The notes beneath the pieces were generated by a model that did no database searches, was not told the origin of the DNA, and worked only from the letters and a program-made list of their open reading frames with translations. A stretch of DNA of 5,035 bases from Deltaproteobacteria bacterium (lineage in GTDB: Bacteria > UBA10199 > DSSB01). This document shows positions 1 to 5,035 of this stretch, in pieces. A program made the position numbers and the translations under genes. The stretch spans positions 1 to 5,035 of the forward strand of contig JAGRNM010000126.1 of assembly GCA_020440745.1 (NCBI GenBank). The letters run 5' to 3'. Within the stretch, counting starts at the first letter, position 1; each line of letters opens with the position of its first letter.

Positions 1-256
1 GGGCGGAAGCTAAATAGTCTTCTAACCTTATCCCCGGACCGCTTCTAGTTAAAAGATGGCCCTTAAGCCAAGAGCTACGCAAATGAGCAAAAGACTCCGA
101 CACTAAATGGGCCATGCCCAATAGAGGAGTAGCCAAAGTCTTTGCCTTACCAACTTCTTTGTCAGCATCAAGGCCTAAAGCACTAGATGCATCAGAGCCG
201 ATCAAGGACTCATGCTGACGCCAAGAAGCAGCACCTTGAGGAAGCCCCCATGTCAT
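1..256 (-). CDS. Hypothetical protein, 5' part only (runs off the left edge)
   Basis: The minus strand is open from an ATG at 256-254 to the window edge, giving 85 complete codons. A GAGGT at 265-261 lies 4 nt before the ATG, a usable though close ribosome-binding site, and no other start codon lies just upstream in frame. The three plus-strand frames each carry a stop within the first 48 bases. The region is visibly richer in G+C than the AT-rich gap before it, which fits coding DNA. The protein begins MTWGLPQGAASWRQHES and has no signal peptide or membrane segment. It is rich in Ser, Ala and Leu, and its hydrophobic and charged residues suggest a soluble, partly helical fold. I recognise no family or catalytic motif, so the function is unknown. 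It lies 234 bp downstream of the DUF4301 gene on the same strand, so it may be a separate transcription unit or read by read-through. Confidence 0.55.
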   Translation of the reverse strand, partial: MTWGLPQGAASWRQHESLIGSDASSALGLDADKEVGKAKTLATPLLGMAHLVSESFAHLRSSWLKGHLLTRSGPGIRLEDYLASA

Positions 257-490
257 GATTACCTCGGAAACCTTTAATTTAAAAAAAATTACCCGTTGGA
301 CCGGAAAACTAAAAATATCAAGAACCCAAAAACCCTTACACCCGCTCTAGACACTAAGTGTTTATAAAACAATAGTTTTTTTATGATTTAAACAAAAATA
401 AAGACTTATGAGAAGATAAAATTGAAAAAACAGAAATCATTCCAAAGACTTAAAGCCAGAGAGCCTTTTCATAACAAGGGCTTAAAAATT
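257..490. other. AT-rich intergenic gap between the DUF4301 gene and the left-edge gene
   Basis: This 234-bp gap holds no convincing gene. The longest minus-strand reading frames starting at ATG that I checked are 11 and 19 codons and lack good ribosome-binding sites. A perfect 7-bp inverted repeat, CTTAAAA/TTTTAAG with one spacer base (481-495), overlaps the DUF4301 stop codon but is all AT in its core. Just beyond it, AGCCTTT (462-468) and AAGGGCT (476-482) form an imperfect stem with a 7-nt loop. In the minus-strand transcript that stem has one mismatch and no following U tract, so it is at best a weak terminator. AT-rich blocks near 361-420 and an A8 run at 281-288 could hold the promoter of the left-edge gene, but I see no well-spaced -35/-10 pair. 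Confidence 0.5.
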
Positions 491-1954
491 TTAAGAAACT
501 TTAGCTTGATGCTCTACCTTTAAAAGATCCAGAGCTGTTTTAACGGGGGTGAAACTAGCGGCGGGGATTTCTACAAAGCAAGTGTTCCAATAAGCCATCG
601 AGCCATTCCACAAACCCGGTCTCTCTAAGGTGCGTACGGGGCGACCTTCGTGATATTTTTTTCCTAAGATCCAAGACTTCTCGTCAACAAAGTCTTGCAA
701 GTTCCAAGCCCCACCTTGGGGATTAGCAATAGCGGCCACAATCTCAACAGGATTAAAATAAGCCCCATGGGAAATACCGGGTTTTAATTCGGTAGCCTCT
801 AAGATTTGCAAACAAGGACCTTCAGAACACTTAACCCAAAAAGGACCACCCCCAACTTGCCCTTTACTCTTAACCATGGCTGCCACCCTAAAGGGTCGCC
901 TTAACCTTTTTCTTAAGGCTTGTGCTTGCGCTAAGGCGCTTGCCTTAAGAGGAGTGACTCCAAAAAAGTTTTTCATATAGAGCCAAGCCTGATCCAAAGT
1001 TTTTGCACTTAGATCAGCATCCAAAGATTTTAAAATTTCCTGGTTTTTATTCCATAAATAAGCAGCTAGACCCACCAAGCCCTGACGATAATGTCGATAC
1101 TTTTGACGGTGCCAGGCTTGAGAAATATTATCGATATTTCTTAAGTAAACAAAAGGAGTGGATAGACGAGCTAGATTGACTAATAAGGCTCCATGACCTC
1201 CGGGTCTTAGCATTAATTGACCGGACTCATCCCTTAACCAAACACCATCATCCCCTTGGGCCAAAGTCTGAGTAGAAGACTCCTGATAACTAAAAGTGAC
1301 TAGGCTAGAGTCTAAGGATTTGTCCTCCATAAAACTTTGCAAGCGTTCGCTATAACGAGGCTCCATGGTAAAATGGATGGGCAGCCTCACACTAGCAAAG
1401 TCTTCCGACTCTCTTAAATGCTCTTCTAAAGCCGTTAAAAAACTAGAGCCCTCTTGATGAAAAGGCAACATAGCCTTGGGCAATCTTCCATAACCCTCTT
1501 CTTGAAAAAGTACCTCAAGGATCTTTTTATACTCCTTCTCCTTAAGCCAAGTTTCTAAACTAAAACCCTTGGCTTTAAAGTGCGCTTTAAGCGAAGCGGC
1601 TAAGGGCAATTTTAAAACCTCTTTAAAAAATCGTTTGGCTTGAGCAGAATGCTGATCTTTTTCTAAAAAACCAAAGAGCCTAGTGGCCGCCCCACTGGCA
1701 GGAATAAAAAAACTTAGCTTTTTTTGACGAACCACAGTCTGAAAACCACGCTCCATTGCCCCATGGGGCAAGGCGTCCCACTTGAGAATACCGTCTCCTA
1801 GATCACAAGGTCTTAAAACCTGAAGTGAGTCCACGCCCTTAGCAAAAAGCTCTTGCTGCCTATCGCTATCTTCAATTCCTTGACTTTTTAACCAAGCCAA
1901 GTCCCTGGGATTCCAAGTCTTGCGACTTCTTACTAAAGGAATTACTTTAGCCAA
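491..1954 (-). CDS. DUF4301 family protein, candidate sugar nucleotidyltransferase
   Basis: The 487-residue product matches the DUF4301 family over its full length. Landmarks seen: an N-terminal helical segment with LGDGI (52-56), FFIPASGAATRLF (82-94), LPKAMLPFH (158-166), IHFTMEP (193-199), VTFSYQESST (219-228), RPGGHGALL (250-258), NIDNI (273-277), GGGPFWVK (368-375), FNPVEIV (400-406), PGLWNGSMAYWNT (446-458) and NPVK-like TPVK near the end. The family has no characterised function that I know of. The glycine-rich PASGAATR loop, the PK motif, GGHG and NIDN resemble in order and type the nucleotide- and sugar-binding motifs of UDP-sugar pyrophosphorylases, so a role in making an NDP-sugar is inferred. 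The protein is probably cytoplasmic, with no signal peptide or membrane helix. The start is TTG: an in-frame TGA lies two codons upstream, and CAGGAG sits 8 nt before the TTG. It is the second gene of an operon, 15 bp after the phosphohexomutase. Family call is strong; the enzymatic role is tentative. Confidence 0.9.
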   Translation of the reverse strand: MAKVIPLVRSRKTWNPRDLAWLKSQGIEDSDRQQELFAKGVDSLQVLRPCDLGDGILKWDALPHGAMERGFQTVVRQKKLSFFIPASGAATRLFGFLEKDQHSAQAKRFFKEVLKLPLAASLKAHFKAKGFSLETWLKEKEYKKILEVLFQEEGYGRLPKAMLPFHQEGSSFLTALEEHLRESEDFASVRLPIHFTMEPRYSERLQSFMEDKSLDSSLVTFSYQESSTQTLAQGDDGVWLRDESGQLMLRPGGHGALLVNLARLSTPFVYLRNIDNISQAWHRQKYRHYRQGLVGLAAYLWNKNQEILKSLDADLSAKTLDQAWLYMKNFFGVTPLKASALAQAQALRKRLRRPFRVAAMVKSKGQVGGGPFWVKCSEGPCLQILEATELKPGISHGAYFNPVEIVAAIANPQGGAWNLQDFVDEKSWILGKKYHEGRPVRTLERPGLWNGSMAYWNTCFVEIPAASFTPVKTALDLLKVEHQAKVS

Positions 1955-1962
1955 AAATCATA

Positions 1963-1968
1963 CTCCTG
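1963..1968 (-). promoter_or_regulatory. Ribosome-binding site that fixes the TTG start of the DUF4301 gene
   Basis: CAGGAG on the minus strand lies in the 15-bp gap after the mutase stop codon. An ATG follows AGGAG by only 1 nt (1961-1959), but it is in another frame and ends after four codons. The TTG at 1954-1952 is 8 nt away, the usual spacing, and opens the full DUF4301 frame. The site's place between two closely packed genes points to coupled translation. Confidence 0.75.
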
Positions 1969-1969
1969 T

Positions 1970-3382
1970 TTAAAACTTTTTTAATAAAAGCTCCGCTGTC
2001 TTTAATAAAAGGCGGGTTTTTTGTGGACTCTCGGACTCAGCATAAACTCTTAATAAAGGCTCGGTTCCGCTGGCTCTCAACATTAACCAGCTTCCATCGT
2101 CGTAGTAGTATTTATAACCATCGGAAAAATTATTTCCCTCTAGACGACGACCCTTTACAGAAGGTTTTAAACCTTTTTTAAGGGCCTGTAAAAGACTCTT
2201 TTTTTTGTCTTCTTTTAAATTAAGGTCCAGACGTTCAAAATAATGGGGACCAAATTGTTGGTCTAAGTCTTTAATCATTTTAGAGAGGGGCTTTTTTTGA
2301 GTAGCTAAAATTTCTAAAAGCATGAGCCCAGAAAAAACCCCATCCCTTTCCAAAACATGTTTAGCCACACTAATACCTCCAGACTCTTCCCCACCTATTA
2401 AAGGTTTTTTAGCCTGACGCATGGCTTGGCAAATATGTTTAAAGCCAACCGGAGTCTCTACAAAATCTAATCCATAATACTTAGCCATTTTTCGGATTCT
2501 TTCCGTAGTGGTCACAGACTTGACTACAGTCCCCTTCCAAGATTTTACTTCAACCAAGTGTCTTAAAATAAGGGAAAAAATCTGATGACTATCTACAAAA
2601 AGACCTTTTTCATCTAAAGCGCCGATACGGTCAGCATCGCCGTCGGTTGCTAAAGCCATCAAGGCTTGATGTTGAAGCACTTGTTGAGCAGTCTTGCTTA
2701 AGTTTTTGGCAATTGGCTCGGGATGAACTCCGCCAAAACTAGGGTTTTCTTCTTCACGAAACTCAATAATCTTTTTTCCTAAAAGGCTTTTTAAAAAACC
2801 ACTACCCGCCCCATGCATAGAATCCACCAAGATAGATCCAGGGATTTTTTCAATCGCTTTAAAATCCACTAAGGACTTTAAGCGTTTTAAATAGGCGCTT
2901 TGAGGATCAAAGTATTGGAGACGTCCAAGTTTTTTTCCTTCTTCCAAAGAAAGACTTTTAATTTTAAAAGCTTTCTTTTCTAACTTAGCAAAGCGCTCCT
3001 CAATTTCTTGAGTATATTGGGGAGAAGCAGCGCCCCCATCAGGTTCTTTAAATTTAATACCATTATAATAATAGGGATTATGGCTGGCGGTGACCACAAT
3101 GCCAGCTAAGGCCTTTTTTTCTTTAGTCAGCCAACTAATGACAGGGGTGGGACAAAAACTTTGACTTAATTTGACAGAAAAACCATTACCCAACAAAACC
3201 TCAGCCACGGTATTGGCAAAACGATCACTAGCAAAACGCCGGTCATAACCCAAAACAATGGGAACTTCTTTAAATTTTTTTTTAAGTTCACAAAAAGATT
3301 GGATAAGCTGAGCTACTCTTTCTTGAGTAAAAGCCTCCCCCACGATGGCTCTCCAACCATCGGTGCCAAAATGAATAGGCAT
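1970..3382 (-). CDS. Phosphoglucomutase/phosphomannomutase family protein (alpha-D-phosphohexomutase)
   Basis: The enzyme interconverts hexose 6-phosphate and hexose 1-phosphate through a phosphoserine and a bisphosphate intermediate, and acts in the cytoplasm. All four family signatures are intact: TASHNP (98-103) with catalytic Ser100, DGDADR (247-252) for Mg2+, GEESGG (331-336) for sugar binding, and RASGTEP (436-442) for phosphate binding. FGTDGWR (5-11) near the N terminus is also typical. The length of 470 residues is normal for the four-domain fold. GEESGG differs from the GEQSGH-type loop of phosphoglucosamine mutases, which favours glucose or mannose phosphate as substrate, but motifs alone do not settle it. 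AAGGA lies 6 nt before the ATG, supporting the start. It is first in an operon with the DUF4301 gene and is divergent from a ROK sugar kinase, so glucose 1-phosphate supply is a reasonable role. Runs of A9 (codons 34-36) and A8 (near the C-terminal domain) occur in the reading frame. Confidence 0.95.
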   Translation of the reverse strand: MPIHFGTDGWRAIVGEAFTQERVAQLIQSFCELKKKFKEVPIVLGYDRRFASDRFANTVAEVLLGNGFSVKLSQSFCPTPVISWLTKEKKALAGIVVTASHNPYYYNGIKFKEPDGGAASPQYTQEIEERFAKLEKKAFKIKSLSLEEGKKLGRLQYFDPQSAYLKRLKSLVDFKAIEKIPGSILVDSMHGAGSGFLKSLLGKKIIEFREEENPSFGGVHPEPIAKNLSKTAQQVLQHQALMALATDGDADRIGALDEKGLFVDSHQIFSLILRHLVEVKSWKGTVVKSVTTTERIRKMAKYYGLDFVETPVGFKHICQAMRQAKKPLIGGEESGGISVAKHVLERDGVFSGLMLLEILATQKKPLSKMIKDLDQQFGPHYFERLDLNLKEDKKKSLLQALKKGLKPSVKGRRLEGNNFSDGYKYYYDDGSWLMLRASGTEPLLRVYAESESPQKTRLLLKTAELLLKKF

Positions 3383-3514
3383 GAATTTTCCTTCTCTTCT
3401 ATTAAAAATCTTCCACTAATCCAGAGTGCTGGGGCTAATTTAACCTTAACTAAGGATATAAAAAAGAAAAAAATAGCTTTTTGAGCCTTAGTTTTTTAAA
3501 TAAGGACTTAGCTT
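3383..3514. promoter_or_regulatory. Divergent promoter region of the mutase and ROK kinase operons
   Basis: This 132-bp gap must hold the start signals for both operons, as the two genes point away from each other. On the minus strand, AAGGA at 3393-3389 serves the mutase. On the plus strand, AAGGA at 3502-3506 serves the kinase with 8-nt spacing. TATAAA at 3457-3462 resembles a -10 box for the kinase, but I find no good -35 at the matching distance, and no consensus pair for the mutase either. A purine-rich A tract (3460-3473) and several short inverted repeats lie on the kinase side. A short plus-strand reading frame spanning this gap and the mutase start is judged spurious. Confidence 0.6.
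3444..3505 (+). repeat. Alternating CCTTA/TAAGG inverted repeats in the kinase leader
   Basis: Four short blocks alternate in orientation: CCTTA (3444-3448), TAAGG (3451-3455), CCTTA (3486-3490) and TAAGG (3501-3505). Blocks 1 and 2 form a tight 5-bp inverted repeat with a 2-bp spacer. Blocks 2 and 3 extend to 8 bp, AACTAAGG (3448-3455) with CCTTAGTT (3486-3493). Block 4 is part of the kinase ribosome-binding site and can pair with block 3. The arrangement could be an operator or a leader with competing hairpins. In such AT-rich DNA some of it may be chance, and the stems are short. Confidence 0.4.
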
Positions 3515-4465
3515 ATGGAAGAAATTGTCTTTTCGGTAGATTTAGGGGGCTCTAGTTTACGTTTTGCGGTCTTTGATTTAAAAGGCCAATGCCTAGATCT
3601 AAAGCAAGTCCCTAGCCATCTCTTGCAAGACCCTTTAGACTTAGTCCGTCATTTGCAAGACCTAGCTTACCTGTTTTTAAAAAAATTTTCTAAAAATCAA
3701 TTATTGGCCTTTAACCTTGGTGTCCCTGGTTTGGTGGATTTAGAGGGGCAAGTCTTGGCTTCTCCCCATTTTCCTCAATGGCAAAATTTTCCCCTAAGAC
3801 AACAATTAGAAAAAGCCTTAGCTATCCCCTTTGAGCTGGATAATGACGCCAATCAAGCAGCCTTGGGAGAGGCTTTTTTTGGACTAGCCAAGGAATGGAA
3901 AGACTTTGTGTTGATTCAAATTGGCACCGGCTTAGGGGCAGGAATTGTTTTAGACCAAAAAATCTACCGAGGGCCCCAGGGATTGGCCGGAGAAGTGGGC
4001 CACATGACTATTGAAAAAAGCGGCGCACCAGGTGCCTTAGGAATCCGAGGGACTTTAGAGAGTCTTTGTTCCTTAAGTGGACTCCGTGACCAAATTCATG
4101 AAATGCTTCGTGCCAACCCTAGACTTGGATGGGAAGCCTGGGTAGATTCTCCCCAATTACCAGAAATTTTAGCCCAAAGAGCTAGAGAAGGTTGTGAGAT
4201 TTCTCAAAACTTATGGAAAAACTTAGGATCATCCTTAGCTTGCGGTATTGCCAACTTAGTGCATAGTCTAGGCTTGTTTTACTTTGCGATCGGAGGCGGC
4301 CTAAGTGGGGCATGGGATTGTTTTGAAGCCCCACTTCAAGAAGAATTACAAGAACGCCTCTACCCTTGCTTAAGTCCTAAAGTCCAAGTAGAAAAATCAG
4401 CACTTGGAGATCAAGCAGGTCTCTTAGGTGGACTGGCAAAAGCTTTAGCATCATCACAGCCATGA
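3515..4465 (+). CDS. ROK-family sugar kinase, glucokinase-like, lacking the zinc-site cysteines
   Basis: ROK kinases phosphorylate hexoses with ATP, most often glucose to glucose 6-phosphate. Seen here: the phosphate-binding DLGGSSLRFAVFD (9-21), GVPGLVD (69-75), the sugar-binding and catalytic LDNDANQAALGE (108-119) with Asp111 as probable base, the ATP loop GTGLGAGIV (137-145), GEVGH (159-163), Glu182, and a C-terminal IGGGLS and GDQAGLLGG. The 316-residue length is normal. The family's zinc motif normally has a His followed by Cys at +10, +12 and +17. Here His163 is kept but the cysteines are Gly173, Leu175 and Thr180, with no insertion or deletion. The other catalytic residues remain, so the enzyme is probably active but without structural zinc. 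DNA-binding residues are not expected: there is no N-terminal helix-turn-helix, so it is a kinase and not a ROK repressor. Its ATG has AAGGA 8 nt upstream. The exact sugar is uncertain (glucose, mannose, N-acetylmannosamine and others are possible). Confidence 0.9.
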   Translation: MEEIVFSVDLGGSSLRFAVFDLKGQCLDLKQVPSHLLQDPLDLVRHLQDLAYLFLKKFSKNQLLAFNLGVPGLVDLEGQVLASPHFPQWQNFPLRQQLEKALAIPFELDNDANQAALGEAFFGLAKEWKDFVLIQIGTGLGAGIVLDQKIYRGPQGLAGEVGHMTIEKSGAPGALGIRGTLESLCSLSGLRDQIHEMLRANPRLGWEAWVDSPQLPEILAQRAREGCEISQNLWKNLGSSLACGIANLVHSLGLFYFAIGGGLSGAWDCFEAPLQEELQERLYPCLSPKVQVEKSALGDQAGLLGGLAKALASSQP

Positions 4466-5035
4466 TTTTATTTATTCTTAGTGTTTCTTTATCACTCATT
4501 GGTAGCTTTCTTTGTAGTCTATCAGAAGCAGCCGTTTTGAGCTTAACACCCGGGGAAGTAGCCAAGCTTCGCGAGCGCTACCCAAGAGTAGGCCGCATTT
4601 GGCAGGGCTTTAAAAAAGCTATCGATCGTCCCATTATTGTCATCTTAATTATTAATACAGTGTCCCATACGGTGGGAGCTACCGTAGCCGGATCCGAGTT
4701 TAGCCGACTCTTTGGGGGTCAAGGCATTTGGTGGTTTAGTCTAAGTTTTACCCTGTCGATTTTGCTTTTTACAGAGATCTTACCCAAAACCCTAGGTGTA
4801 GAATACCGTAAGCGACTGGCGCTTTTCTTAGCCTTACCCTTAGAATATTTGATTTGGTTACTTAGCCCTCTTATCTGGTTAGGCGGCTTAATTAACCGAC
4901 CCTTTGCCTCTAAAAAAAGCCAAAGCTCCATGGCCTTAGAAGAACTCCGAAGCCTTGCCACCTATGCCAGGCTTTCTAAAGAGATTGGACCTTATCAAGA
5001 AAAAGTCATTACTGAGGCCAGTCGGCTTTCAGAAA
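4462..5035 (+). CDS. DUF21/CNNM (CorC/HlyC-type) membrane protein, 5' part only
   Basis: The visible 191 codons encode the transmembrane DUF21 domain of the CNNM/CorC family, whose members move or control Mg2+ and other divalent ions at the cytoplasmic membrane; the CBS-pair and CorC_HlyC domains usual in this family would lie past the edge. Family marks are SEAAVLSLTP (21-30) at the end of helix 1, IINTVSHTVGATVAG (63-77), FTEILPKTLGVEY (103-115) and LEELRSLATYARL (159-171). Hydrophobic helices fall at about 1-20, 57-77, 89-111 and 119-144. The start overlaps the kinase stop as ATGA, and I see no clear Shine-Dalgarno before it, so translation probably depends on coupling to the kinase. Which ion it handles cannot be told from this part. 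A link to the sugar genes is not obvious, beyond the Mg2+ need of kinases and mutases, and may be only positional. Confidence 0.88.
   Translation, partial: MILFILSVSLSLIGSFLCSLSEAAVLSLTPGEVAKLRERYPRVGRIWQGFKKAIDRPIIVILIINTVSHTVGATVAGSEFSRLFGGQGIWWFSLSFTLSILLFTEILPKTLGVEYRKRLALFLALPLEYLIWLLSPLIWLGGLINRPFASKKSQSSMALEELRSLATYARLSKEIGPYQEKVITEASRLSE

Noticed and set aside
366..382. AAAAC/GTTTT inverted repeat followed by a T run, considered as a terminator
   Set aside because: The stem is almost all AT with only one G-C pair, and the T run is on the plus strand, where no gene precedes it.
385..472. Two tiny minus-strand reading frames (11 and 19 codons) downstream of the DUF4301 gene
   Set aside because: Neither has a properly spaced ribosome-binding site or a recognisable peptide, and the DNA is low-complexity and AT-rich.
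1757..1770. Perfect 14-bp palindrome TGCCCCATGGGGCA
   Set aside because: It lies inside the DUF4301 coding sequence (around Pro63-Ala66), occurs once, and has no promoter near it. Chance is the simplest explanation.
3299..3484. Plus-strand reading frame of 61 codons spanning the mutase start and the intergenic gap
   Set aside because: Half of it is antisense to the mutase, the rest is low-complexity AT-rich DNA, and it has no recognisable protein features. It is treated as a shadow.
4377..4565. Minus-strand reading frame of 62 codons over the kinase/transporter junction
   Set aside because: It is antisense to two well-supported genes and has no ribosome-binding site or known family.
4719..4961. 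Minus-strand reading frame of 80 codons
   Set aside because: It is antisense to the DUF21 domain coding sequence. Its basic, Ser- and Lys-rich composition is what antisense of a membrane gene would give here.

Overview
The window is a compact bacterial stretch of moderately low G+C, rich in TTA, AAA and TTT codons and with AT-rich intergenic gaps. The three intact genes each have a clear Shine-Dalgarno sequence, and one of them uses a TTG start. DUF4301 proteins are best known from Bacteroidota, which mostly lack Shine-Dalgarno sites. I therefore lean toward a Gram-negative lineage such as Bdellovibrionota or another deltaproteobacteria-like group, with low confidence.

Layout: (1) 1-256, minus strand, the 5' part of an unrecognised gene that runs off the left edge. 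(2) 257-490, an AT-rich gap with no convincing gene. (3) 491-3382, a two-gene minus-strand operon: a phosphoglucomutase/phosphomannomutase-family enzyme (1970-3382), then 15 bp downstream a DUF4301 protein (491-1954) that starts at TTG. (4) 3383-3514, a 132-bp divergent promoter region with an unusual set of short inverted repeats that includes the ribosome-binding site of the rightward gene. (5) 3515-5035, a plus-strand operon: a ROK-family sugar kinase (3515-4465), overlapped by 4 bp (ATGA) by a DUF21/CNNM (CorC/HlyC-type) membrane protein that is cut by the right edge.

Read together, the three central genes suggest a sugar-activation module. The ROK kinase would make a hexose 6-phosphate and the mutase would convert it to the 1-phosphate. 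The DUF4301 protein carries motifs resembling UDP-sugar pyrophosphorylases (PASGAATR, LPKAML, RPGGHGALL, NIDN) and could make an NDP-sugar. The first two roles rest on strong family motifs; the third is inference. The ROK kinase is itself atypical: all three cysteines of the family's structural zinc site are replaced without any gap. I saw no tRNA, rRNA, CRISPR array, insertion sequence or phage element.
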